DNA of 64,000 nucleotides from Cricetomys ansorgei. Lineage: Eukaryota; Chordata; Mammalia; Rodentia; Nesomyidae. Location: the NCBI GenBank assembly GCA_026225945.1, contig JAMJFZ010001815.1, positions 19,759,501 through 19,823,500 on the forward strand, read 5' to 3'. Of the stretch, positions 23,298-33,422 are shown piece by piece. Positions within the stretch are counted from its first letter, which is position 1; every line of letters begins with the position of its first letter. A model generated the notes under the pieces. It worked only from the letters and a program-made list of their open reading frames with translations. It had not been told where the DNA came from and did not search any database. Both the position numbers and the translations under genes were made by a program.

Positions 23298-25649
23298 TTC
23301 ATATTCTATCCAGGTACTCTGGTCACATCAATACTGATGTCTAATCTGAACATAATATCACTGCTGAAAGGGAACTGGGTTCTGAAAGAAGAAACAGTCA
23401 CAGAGTAATAGGAACGGGTTAATTTAAAACAAGGCTGAGGTATCATCTTGGAAGAGTGCATGTGCCAGTGGCCAGGTGGTGAGGAATTCAGCAACCTTTC
23501 AAAGCTAGTAACTCCAGGGAGTGGAATTCACACAATTAGTCTAAGCCTGTAGTGTGATAATGGATTTGACAATACCTGAAAGGCAAGAACACGAGGTTGT
23601 AATTGATTTCACTGATAAGAGGGGCAGAAGGGAAGCTGTAGGTGAACAATAGTTGAAGTTGAATGTTTGATGTATAAGCTTAATGGGCATAGTTTTGAAG
23701 CAGCATATGGTTCCTAAGTGACTGTCAATTATAACAAAAATAAGGGGTTGCTGTTGCTAGGATTATATCTAAATAGAATTGTGCATTGATTGGGCTAAAG
23801 GAATATAAATTCTATTCAGCGAGCCCATTCTATAAATGTGAAATTGGGGCATGAAAAAGGATGGGGAAAAAGGCAGTAAAGCCAGTGGCTAAGAATATCG
23901 ACTCAGGAGTGGACCTGTGAGTTCTGAGCCAGCACTGTCTTTCCTATTTTCATTCAATCCTCAATGTCTCCTCCTCCTACTGAAAAGTAAAAGTGATATC
24001 ATTGCACGAAGTTCTCAGGAATGATATCCAATCTCAGGCTATTTCTTACAGGGGATACTTGAATATCATTGAACAATGGAGAACAACTCAGAGGAGATAG
24101 ATTGTCCTATTTAAGGAGGTAGTCGATATCTGTGCCTCCATGCTAAGTCTTCTGGGGGAAACACGTAGAGGAGAACTGTCACCTTCCAGACATGCTTTTT
24201 ACTAAATGGTTTGCTGATATTTTGCTGTTCAGTGTTGGTGATCCTTCAGAATAATGTTCTGGGGATGGAGGTGTGGATGGGAGTCAGTTCCATCACAGCT
24301 TCCTTAAGCCCTGTAGGTTAGGGACAGGACTGCCTCTTTGTGAGCAGTGCCTTGATAAGGAACTCTCATCTGCAGAAGACAGTGGCAAATTATCTGTTAG
24401 GAGTACAACTATGCTTACAGCAGGACTTCTGAACATTCTTGACTTATCAGAAAGATACTTTCATTACTTAGAAGGTAGAAGAAACAATGAAAAGATTGGA
24501 GGCTTGAGCCTTTGAACAGATACTGGGCTGTGGATAACAATTAGTTAGATTGTAAGGCATGGTTCTGGGAGGGATCCTGGCATGTGATAATCCAGTGACT
24601 GCGCAAGTGAAGGATGTGTCTGAGCCAGTTCTGACAAGAGTTCCTGAATTGAAATCTTAGTCTTTAAGAGATATGCAAAGACTCATGATATCATCTTGGA
24701 AACAGGAGATTGAATTTAGGATCTTAAAGAAAAAGTATTTTCTGGTTCCAGAAGTGGCCATGAGCAGCAGCACACTGGAGTCACAAGTCCCTGGGACACC
24801 TTTGGGTTTCTGTGCGCTCACAGAGGAACAGCAGGGCACTTAGGAAAGCAGTTGGCTCCGTATCTAGACCTAGATTATAGAAAACTCAGAATGAGCAAAA
24901 TGAGTCTTTTAGTTCAAAAGAGCAAGGGTTCTTGTTTAGGATTCTGAGCACAGGGCTGAAGAACAAACGAGATCTGAAGGAGTCTTCTTTCGACCAACTG
25001 GATAAGAACGAAAGGAAATAAGTGAATCTGTGAAAATTCAGAAAAGTCAATAGAATGACCAAAAGTCTAACAGAAAAAAAAAAAGTATATTGTTATGTGC
25101 TTTGTCTTACTGTTTTGATTAATAAAGAGAATATCTATCTATATATCTACCTACAATGGTTTAGATATAAATTTATAATCACATATGTGGTGTACTTCTT
25201 TATTTTATGTGAGTGAACCGAATAGACTGGGGAATGTAAGAAGTGGCTATGAAATTTTGGTACTTTTAGGCATGCTGAACTGCCAGGTGAATTGTCCCAC
25301 ATGGATCAGAAATGGTGGCTCACACAATTACCAAATAGAAAAGCTTCATCGTTGTGGGATTAAGATGATGAGTTACATAACAAGACTCACGGGAGTCAAC
25401 ACCTGAGCAAGCACTATGTCTTGTCTTCTAGGAGGGGAAACTTCAGGGTTACTTCTAATAATATTTATAACAAAGCATATGTGAGAGTTTGATAACCTAA
25501 CAGGCCAGGTCTGTCCAACAGGCTGAGATGAGTTTCCGTGAACATGCTAAGTTTTAAACCAGCTCACAGAGGGAAGATTCCCTGTTGTGAGAAACTGAGA
25601 GGAAAGCATGAAATTTAAACCTCATGGTGACTTAAAATATGAGGTTTAG

Positions 25650-25675
25650 CTAAAAAAATAAATAAATAAATAAGC
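25650..25675. repeat. (AAAT)n short tandem repeat
   Basis: About five AAAT units. Confidence 0.85.
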
Positions 25676-26696
25676 AAAGTGCTCAGATAACTGACTGGTA
25701 GTTTATAACCCTTTTGCTTTGGAAGAGGCTGTGAGATTTCTCACCCCGGGCTGACTGGTTGGTTGCCAAATCTTGGAACATCAACACCCTGAGGAGTTCC
25801 TGGAGGTAGGAACACAGGTTAGGTAAAAAAATGCTGAGCAAAATAATGAAATACAAAATAATAAAGACATATTGAGCAAAATAAATCTAAGGTTTTCAAA
25901 ACAAGTATAAATGTAGAAATAAATCTTATTTTCATTGTGTCTATATATATTTTGCTTCTCATTTTTTGAAGTCTAAGAATATTCAAAAGAAGTGATCATG
26001 GTAGATTTTTAATTATTTAAATCATTTAAGAGTTTTAATTGAGGCTTCAATCAATGTTTAACTGTTTAATAAAATTATTTTTCATAGTTTTGGTAATCAG
26101 GCATACATTTAAAACACTGGACACTTATCAAACAAAAACAACGGTGGATATTTCTTTTACAGGAGCAAAGGACCATCTCAGGTATTAATTAATGCATGTA
26201 AGAATAGTAGATAGCATTACTGGCTTGGAGACTAATTCAGCTCCAACTCTGGGAAATGGGACTACCGTGAGGCGAGGGTTACCTTTCACACATTAACTTC
26301 CTGCTTCTCTTTCGTCTTAATGTACAGTGTGGTTCTTGGGAGGCTGGGACTCACCTTCAGGTTCCCCTGGGTGAATGAAGAAGCAAATGGGCAGCTCAGC
26401 ATGCTAAAGGCAAACTCTGTAATTGCATTTTAACTCATGTACCAGAAGCTGCCCATATTCTGCAACAGCAGCTTTTTTCATTCAGATTCCAAAGCTAATG
26501 CTTGAGTCATCATCCCAACAAACAGCATCTTTACTCTTATTTATTTTATAAATTCCCTTGGAGTGCAGAGATTCTTAGCACCCAGTGCTGATCAACAAGA
26601 AGATGCTTCTGTTTCTTCTGTCATCTCAACAACCCTCATTTTCATGGGGGAGTCCTTCCTTTCTAAGCCCTCTGAGAAAGCAAGCAAATGTTTTTT

Positions 26697-26730
26697 GTTT
26701 GTTTGTTTTTGTTTTATTTGTAATGTAATG
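26697..26730. repeat. (TTTG)n tract
   Basis: TTTG units passing into T-rich sequence. A second T/G-rich run lies at 26849-26886. Confidence 0.85.
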
Positions 26731-27189
26731 TCCACAGTGTTAGTCCTACATTTTGCTTCTGAGAGTTAGTTTCAAAGGATTGAGTTATTTGAGTTATTTT
26801 CAATTAAGGTCAAAATGTTTTTATTGTAAGTCTTTATTTGGTCAAGGGGTTTTTTTGTTTTTTGTTTTTTTGGTTTTTTTTTTTTGCTATGTCCACTTGG
26901 AATCCTTGTGCACAGCAAAATATATTTAGGTATTGTGGCCACTTTGGTGTCCTTTCCACGCCAGGGTTTCTGAAGTCACCAGAGAAGAGTGGATCAGTAC
27001 CTAAAAAGTTAAACAAGCCCCATGATTTACACCATCGTGAACAATGGGCAAAACAAAGACAAAGAAAGCAAGCACTCCTTCTTGCCACCAAACATGCCAA
27101 CAAATGGAACAGGAACAACTTGGGCTGAGGGAGGAGAGAAGCCTGACTCCACATGTTTTTGTGAAACAACTTTTGTATAGTAATTTCCT

Positions 27190-27717
27190 TGTGTGTGTGT
27201 GTGTGGGGGGGGGGGGGAGATGCTCACTATTGGAAGGAAGCTGTTTAAGACTCAGGATGCTCTAAAGGAGGGCTCCTTAGGATTCAGGAAGTAAGCAATC
27301 CAAGAGCTTCAAGAGAGCCCTGAAAAGGACCAGCTGCACTAGGGCTTTCTCTCCACCAGCTTAAGTAAGCAGTAAGGAATGCTGAGAAACAGCAGAGAAG
27401 CAGAGATGCCTAGGAGAGACCAAGACCGGCTAAGCTGCCTGGAAGACGGACTCCAGAAGACAGAGAATGGCCAAGCTGCAAGGAAGGGGCTTCAATCAAT
27501 TGAGCTGCCTGAAAGCTGTACAGTATTCTCCAGGGTTCCAGCATTCATGAACCCATACTGCAGGGCGTTTTGGGATGCAATTGTATTTGAGTCATAAAAA
27601 CTCATTGGTTCACCAAGTTGTGTTCTTGTGGTTCTCCTTCCTTTGGTTTGCCATCAGTTTCCTATCTGGCATGGGTAGATATTTGTTTACATTCTCCAGG
27701 AATAGTGTCACACAACA
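27190..27717 (+). mobile_element. solo LTR, same family as 20779-21345
   Basis: The end 'agtgtcacacaaca' and the U5-like 'actcattggttcaccaagtt' match the LTR near 21 kb. A 'cataaaaactcattgg' word near 27593 sits where a poly(A) signal would be. The 5' boundary is blurred by a GT/G run at about 27190-27219 that replaces the expected TGTTGTGT start. Confidence 0.65.
27192..27219. repeat. (GT)n(G)n tract
   Basis: GT dinucleotides followed by a run of 13-14 G. Confidence 0.93.
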
Positions 27718-28135
27718 CCACTGAAGCATTTGCAGTTCCTGGGGTCTGAAGCTCACCAGCCAAGATGTCATAATAGCGTTTTTAAAGGACAGTCCATACA
27801 GTGTATAATGGCTAATATGAGACCTGGTGGCCTTAGTGATTTTTCATATACTCAATCTACAATGCTCTTTTTTTTATATAATCCTCAAGAAAATAGAACT
27901 TCTTCAGGTTTTTATGTTAAAGAGAACAGCCAGTGCCTCTGTTAGGGTTTGTTTGTTTGTTTGTTTTTAATTTGGCTGGAACAGAGAAGGAAAAGTGGCT
28001 TGGCATTTGGGAGCCCAGGAACTATACAGTTCTGACAGGAAGGTGCCCAGGCAGTTGGGAGCCTAGGGACCATACAGCTCTGAGGTGGGAAGGTGTCCAT
28101 CCCCAAGGTTGCAGCTCTGAAGGGAAATATCCCTG

Positions 28136-28272
28136 GCTGAGCTGTTCTTGCTTCTGGCCAAGTCGAAGTGTTCTTGCTTCTGGCTAAGCTAAGCTGTTTT
28201 TCTTGCTTTTGGCCAAGCTGAGGTGTTCTTTCTTCTGACTGAGCTGAGCTGAGGTGTTCTGCATGCTTCTGG
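28136..28272. repeat. tandem array, five units of 26-30 bp
   Basis: Units begin at 28136, 28162, 28188, 28217 and 28243. Common core: GCTGAGGTGTTCTTGCTTCT followed by GGCCAA, with unit 3 expanded by T and unit 5 by an extra GAGCT. Confidence 0.9.
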
Positions 28273-28353
28273 GTGGCTGCCTCCACTTGGGAGGAAGGCA
28301 GCAGCCAAAGCTGCCAACACCCCCTACTCTCAGTAGAGACCAGAAGGCTGCTC

Positions 28354-28412
28354 TTTATACAGAGTCCCTGAGAGGGGGGGGGGTGGAGCCTCCCATGGTG
28401 GCCTGTGATTGG
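28354..28412 (-). promoter_or_regulatory. CCAAT + TATA promoter arrangement
   Basis: On the minus strand CCAAT (28412-28408) precedes TATAAA (28359-28354) by about 50 bp. A start would be expected near 28325-28330. This is the classic RNA polymerase II core layout and typical of retroviral U3. Activity is unproven. Confidence 0.45.
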
Positions 28413-29091
28413 TGGGATTTTTTGCCCTTATTTGGCAAGTCTGGAGAGGGATGAGGGGCCCAGCTTAGTGCTACTTGTGTTAGTTGAGGCCACTTCTGTG
28501 CTGCTCTGCCAAGTTGGGGGACCCCGAAGCTAGCTGGGAGTTGGATCCCTACTAGGCCCAGGAGGGAAGCTTTTCTATGGAGAGTCTCAAGTCCCAGACC
28601 TCTCCAGCCTTGTAGAGCCAGACTACCCCAAAAGGGAAATATGCTGGCTCCCCAGTGGTCCTCGGCACCATTTGGGGTTCATAGTGGGCACAAGCAGTGG
28701 TGGCCGGGACCCCAGGGTCCTCAGCAGGGTGGCAAGGAGGCAACCAGCAGCCTTAAATAGTAGTTGGCAGCTGGAGGAGCTAAGATTGCTGGGGAAAGTC
28801 AGATTTGCTCCAGATAGAAACACAGATAGCTGCAAGGTGCCATTTTGAGCCAGGACCAGGCAGCCAGCAGTCCAGCCAGTCCTCAACTCAGTCCGCCTGC
28901 TGCCATGGCTGCCTGCAGGGTCCACCATGAAGCAGTTCTTGGCTGGCCAAGGCAGCTTGACAGTTTGGCACCTGGAAGAGGGTTGGGCCTGGCAAGGGGG
29001 TGGGGTTGAGGTGGAGCTCCCTCCACATGACCTGGGATGTGGAAGCTGAGGGGAGCAGGGCCCAGGCCTGGCTCTCTTGGTAACTATGGAG

Positions 29092-29349
29092 GGGGTGCTT
29101 CAGTGGTGGAGCTCTCCATAGATGCAGGAGGCCCCCCAACCCCTTGTGCTGTGGACTGTGTGGGGAGCGGAACCCTCCCAAAGGGGGAGCCCTGGGCTAT
29201 GTGTAGGGGGACAGGGCTCTCCAGACACGGGAGCCCTGTGCTGGGGACTATGTAGGGGGTAGGGTCCTCCCCTCCCAAAGCAGGAGCACAGAGTTGCTAT
29301 GGACTGGGTAGGGGGCGGGGCCCTCCAGAAGCCAAGCCCTGCACTGTAG
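29092..29349. repeat. GC-rich minisatellite, about five units of 44-62 bp
   Basis: Unit starts near 29092, 29155, 29199, 29247 and 29303. Each unit carries a variant of 'tatgtaggggg', then 'gggctctcc', then 'gggagccctgtgctg'. Units differ by indels, so the array is old or internally variable. Confidence 0.8.
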
Positions 29350-29737
29350 ACTTTGCTAGTTGCAGAGCCCCAAAAGCCTCAAAGTCTAGTCTACTAGAAA
29401 TAAGGTACTACAGTTGATTAAATTCCCCTAAATGTCTAAATGGGACCAATTTTTCAATGCTACTATAATTTGATTATATAGAAATATTTGAATACTTGGT
29501 AAAGTCAGGATACATCCACAAGAGATTGGTCCTCCATGAAAAGGGCCGTAAAAGTGGCTGGCTTTGGGGAAATTACTCCACAGTAGAAGTGTAAATGTTG
29601 AAGAAGCAGCATCTCATCCAGTAGCTTCACCAAGGTTCTACACGGTCAGAACCATCTGAGCTCTGTTTTACCCTGGAAGAAACTGAAAAGTAAAGCGATT
29701 ATGGAGGAAACCATGGCTAACGAGAGGCACAGCCAGG

Positions 29738-29738
<1 letters not shown>

Positions 29739-29772
<34 letters not shown>
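29739..29772. repeat. (GT)n microsatellite
   Basis: About 15 GT units followed by TTGTTTT. Confidence 0.95.
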
Positions 29773-30198
29773 GTTTTGTTTTAATCCTGACATCAATAGA
29801 CTTTTCTTGGCAGCTATGTCTCTCTCCAGCACACAGCGCATGTACAGTTTTTTCTTTCTTTAATCTCTTCTGGATCTTCAAAATACATTCAGATTATGAT
29901 TTTTTTCAGCACTACCATTTCCACGAAGTTACTGTGAAGTCACCGTCTTGCACTTGCCTTCTGCAATCATCCAACAGCCCGCAGCAGAACTCTACTTTTG
30001 ACCTTGTGTCTTTCCCCTGTTTTCACACCCTCTCATCCTGGCCTCCATGGAAGCCCCCTACATCTTCCTGTAGTTGCTCCAAGTATGAGCTGGTTTTTCT
30101 CCAGATTGAGGCCTGCAAACTCTTAGCATCTCCAGTCCCTTCTCAGATGTGATTGATCATCCAAAGCTTCTTAACTACTCAAGTAATAGCATCCTACC
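29773..30198. other. unassigned non-coding stretch
   Basis: A 136-codon open frame starts in the GT run (29742-30152). It has no recognisable domain and its start lies in a microsatellite, so I do not call a gene. Confidence 0.4.
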
Positions 30199-30548
30199 TG
30201 TGGTGGTTTGAATGAGCATGCCCCCTATAGGCTCAGATGTTTGAATACTTGGTCCCCAGGTGGTGGTGCTGTTTGAATAGCTTTAGGAGGTGTGGTGGAC
30301 TTGTTGGAGGAGGTATGTCATGGGCCAAGGGGAATGGGGCAAACTCTCACCATTTCCAGTTTGCTCTTGCAAAGATTTGTGCTTGCAATTCTAGATGTGA
30401 GTCCTCAGTCCTTCTGCTCCTGCTGCCATGCATTGCTCTGCCATCATGGATTCTCACTCTCTGGAACCATAAGCTCCAATAAATTCTTTCTTCTATAGAT
30501 CGCCTTGGTCTTGGTGTTTTATCATAGCACTAGAATGTTAACTAATAC
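30199..30548 (+). mobile_element. rodent MaLR-like LTR, copy 2
   Basis: Starts TGTGGTGGTTTGAATGAGCA and continues 'gccccctataggctc', 'ttggaggaggtatgtcatg', 'ctgccatcatggattctcac', 'aagctccaataaattc' and 'gccttggtcttggtgtttta', ending near 'gttaactaatac'. The best preserved of three copies in the window. Confidence 0.85.
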
Positions 30549-30559
30549 ACTACCCTTCT

Positions 30560-31215
30560 TCAAAAACATCCCTACAATTTTTAATACAATAGGTGTATTC
30601 ATTCCTTGAGAATTGCACCCAGTGTATTTTGATAATACTCACTCACACTCCTCCCTGAATTCCTCCCAGATGTATCCACTCCTTTTCACCCCTTTCAACT
30701 TAGTGTCATTTATATGTATGGACGTATGTATCTCTCACCAGGTCTAATTTGTGCTGCCTTTAATACTAACAGGTGTGGGACCATCTACTGGAATGTGGAC
30801 AACTTGTGAGAGGCCACGTTTATGAGTAAAATTGACTCTTCCTCCCCTAGCAATCATCAACTGCCAATAGCTTTCACCTAGGGGTAGCACCTTGTAAGCC
30901 TTTCTCCTGTCCATGCTAGAGTGCTTACTGAGTTAATCTTGTGCAGCTCTTCTGTGGGCAATTACAGCTTCAATGAGTCCATTAGACCTGTCCTGTCATG
31001 TTCACAAGACCATTTCATAATAGTTCTTCCCAGTCTCTACCTCCATTCTCTTGGTGATGCTCCTGGAGTCTTGTATGCTCCCATGTGGGGCTGAGAACAC
31101 CACAGTCACTTATTCTTTGCACTCTGATTCATTGTGAGTCTCCATATCAACTGTTGACTACTGTGAAGTCCCCGATCTTCTAATGTATGACCATCATCTT
31201 AGCAACAAAGAACCC
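30560..31215 (+). mobile_element. LINE-1 3'UTR fragment (rodent type)
   Basis: 'ggtctaatttgtgctgcc', 'gggaccatctactggaatgt', 'gactcttcctcccctagcaa', 'aactgccaatagct' and 'gtcacttattctttgcac' occur in the order of rodent L1 3'UTRs. It is non-coding and 5' truncated. Confidence 0.7.
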
Positions 31216-31418
31216 AAGGGGTCAGCTGTGTTGTGCAAATGCCCTGTTTCTTTTGAGGCTTCTCAGCTGTATAAAGTAAGGCCAGACTTTTTATTTCTAA
31301 TCTTAGTTCCATTGTTTATCAGTACCTTCCTGACAGACTCTCCACTGATACAGGGAAAAGTCTTTTATAGAAAAGACAATTCTGGCATACTTGGAGTCAG
31401 CTCTTCACAGGTGATTTC

Positions 31419-31504
31419 TTGTTTCAATGGTTTTTAAGGAGGGCCATATTTCACAGCATCCTGTGAACGGTCAATGTCTTAGTCTCTGTAAACCATTGAA
31501 ACAA
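31419..31504. repeat. perfect 15-bp inverted repeat with nested hairpin
   Basis: TTGTTTCAATGGTTT (31419-31433) is the exact reverse complement of 31490-31504, with 56 bp between. Inside lies a second perfect stem, TTCACAG (31450-31456) and CTGTGAA (31461-31467), around a CATC loop. Confidence 0.9.
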
Positions 31505-31804
31505 ACCAGATGGCCACTGCTTTCCTCAAGTCAAAATTTCCTGATATCAAGACAGCATTAATACTTTTTGTAAAACTTTCTTTTTTCTCCAGATTTTGTT
31601 CTTGGCAAATGAAATTATTGTACATACTAGTGACTATCTGTCTAACCCTTTGTGTATTTTGTGTCGATAAGAAAAAGATTGGTTCCCAAAGACTCCAAAC
31701 TACAAGAAAGTGGTTTGTACCTTAACCAATTCCTGTCTCATTGAAATGAAAAAGCAAGACTAATATAGTTGGCTCACCCACCACCCATCACCACTATTCT
31801 AAGA

Positions 31805-31833
31805 GATATATGTGTATATGTATATGTATGTAT

Positions 31834-31909
<76 letters not shown>
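31805..31909. repeat. (TATG)n(TA)n microsatellite
   Basis: TATG/TGTA units followed by about 70 bp of TA with one CATA interruption. Confidence 0.97.
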
Positions 31910-31910
<1 letters not shown>

Positions 31911-31919
31911 ACTATCTTT

Positions 31920-33100
31920 GCTCTGGGAGGCATAAAGGGTAAAGTCAACCAAAATCTCAACATAACCAGAAAGCATTCTATTTCAATTATGTTTTTATTT
32001 TTCCTAGAGTCTACTTTGATAAGAGACAAGTACCAAGGAAAACTGTTAGGACTTAGTGAAAATATCTAGGCAAGGTCAGCAGGTACCTGCTGTTTATTTC
32101 TCTGTGCCCTACACCCTTATTTTAGACTACACACGAGGGTGCTGACCCTGTTGTTCTATTCTACACAGGGAGGAGATGACCTGCTTGAACGGACTAATCA
32201 GAGTATTCTCTCCTCCTGGACACAGATTTGTCCACTCACTAACATATAATCCAAATAAAAACAGCATCCATTTGGCAGGCTGATATGCGAGATGCGGTGT
32301 GTGATGTCTTCCTGGGATGCTAGATATGAGGGGAGACTTGAGGTCAGTGGCACTGGTGACCGTCTTCTCAGATGAATAAAGAGAAATGCCTCAGACTTAC
32401 ACTGTCTCTAAAGAAAGTACACAAAGAACACAGAATGAAGGAAATTTTTGTCATTTGAATTTACAGAACTGGCTATGGCCAAAGTCAGCCTGCTTCTCTA
32501 GACTTCTCAATTATGAGCCAAATATGAGCCAAATGAGTTTCTCTCCTCTGTCATAAATGGCTAGTATGATTTGAGATTTTTTGCTCTTTTGACTGAAAGA
32601 GTCCCAACTAATGAATAAGGTTTCCATGTCAACATCTCAATTGTCTGAGATTCAATAACAACCAAAACTCATGTGCAAAATCATGACCTGATACTCTAGA
32701 ATAATGAAGAAAATTCAAATATGCTTAACTTCATGTTTTTCCTCAGTTTTCTTTCCTTATTTCTCATTTCTTCCTTCCTTCTCAGTCCCCAAAGAGTTAA
32801 TGAGCTGTAGCTATCACATCAGAAGGTAAATATTATAGCAGACATTGAACAGCAATAGTTAGAAATTCAAATTTTATGACTATTCTTCTGTCATCAAGAA
32901 AACTAAATAAAATAGTATTCACTCCCAAAGGCTTCTACTTGGTTAACACATTTTCTCTAGAAGATTGAATCCCTTTTGTGTGTTTTTGGGCTACTTTGTA
33001 CTTACTAGTTATACTTCCTGACCAAATTGTGCCTATATGACAACTAATTTCAGTATGTGTAGTGAGAATTATATCTTAAGCAAGAACCTAAAACAAGTCC
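31920..33100. other. unassigned non-coding stretch
   Basis: AT-rich sequence with no repeat or gene I can support. Confidence 0.4.
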
Positions 33101-33104
33101 TACA

Positions 33105-33360
33105 TACATGCACACAGATATTACCTACACATATACACACATATGCATGTACAAGCACACACAGTACTTACACACATACACAGACACATACTGCCTACAC
33201 ACGTGCATACATGCTCCTACACACATATACACATGCACACACTGCTCACATACATACGTACATATACTGCCTATACACATGCACAGTCATGCACATAATA
33301 CTACACGAATACACACATGCATGCACATGCACAGTCTGCACACACACTCACACACACACA
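33105..33360. repeat. CA-derived degenerate minisatellite
   Basis: Built from ACACATGCACA-like words with a recurring 'actgcctacacac' or 'actgcctatacac' marker (around 33190 and 33270, with degenerate forms at 33120 and 33240). It suggests a higher-order period over a CA/CATA base. It ends in a clean CA run. Confidence 0.8.
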
Positions 33361-33422
33361 CAGTGCCTGTTCAGGGAGTAGGCGCTCAGTAAATGGTAGT
33401 TATTTTTATATTATCACTATTG
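33361..33422 (+). mobile_element. MIR SINE, 3' end fragment
   Basis: 'agtaggcgctcagtaaatgg' followed by 'tagttattttt' is the MIR 3' terminus. The 5' part is missing and its place is taken by the CA-derived minisatellite. Confidence 0.75.

Larger units (their letters stand above)
21812..27189. other. mostly unique, AT-rich non-coding stretch
   Basis: Apart from simple repeats I recognise no SINE, L1 or LTR here over more than 5 kb, unusually sparse for this window. It includes a CTCF-like motif near 22370 and enhancer-like words at 26180-26510. No open frame looks coding. Confidence 0.4.
27943..29395 (-). mobile_element. GC-rich composite element, LTR-like or retroposon, unidentified
   Basis: A block of much higher GC than its flanks. 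On the minus strand, in order: an array of five 44-62 bp units (29349-29092), about 680 bp of GC-rich sequence, a CCAAT word, a TATA box, an array of five 26-30 bp units (28272-28136), an AATTAAA word (27966-27972) and an (AAAC)n tail (27970-27943). CCAAT plus TATA at normal spacing suggests a retroviral U3/R. The A-rich end suggests retroposition. I do not recognise the family. Its minus-strand open frames of about 100 codons show no domain. Confidence 0.5.

Noticed and set aside
21346..27189. Interior of a provirus between the two LTRs at 20779 and 27190
   Set aside because: No gag, pol or env trace and no convincing primer-binding site at 21346. The first LTR seems to have its own target duplication.
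28136..28272. CRISPR-like direct repeats
   Set aside because: Units are head-to-tail without spacers, so it is a minisatellite.
28623..29181. Two minus-strand open frames of about 100 codons in the GC-rich block
   Set aside because: High GC lowers stop frequency. No domain, and one overlaps the minisatellite.
29742..30152. 136-codon open frame starting MCVCVCVCV
   Set aside because: The start lies in a GT microsatellite and there is no domain. It stops just before an LTR.
33105..33360. CRISPR-like array
   Set aside because: Spacing is irregular and the units are CA-derived simple sequence in a rodent genome.
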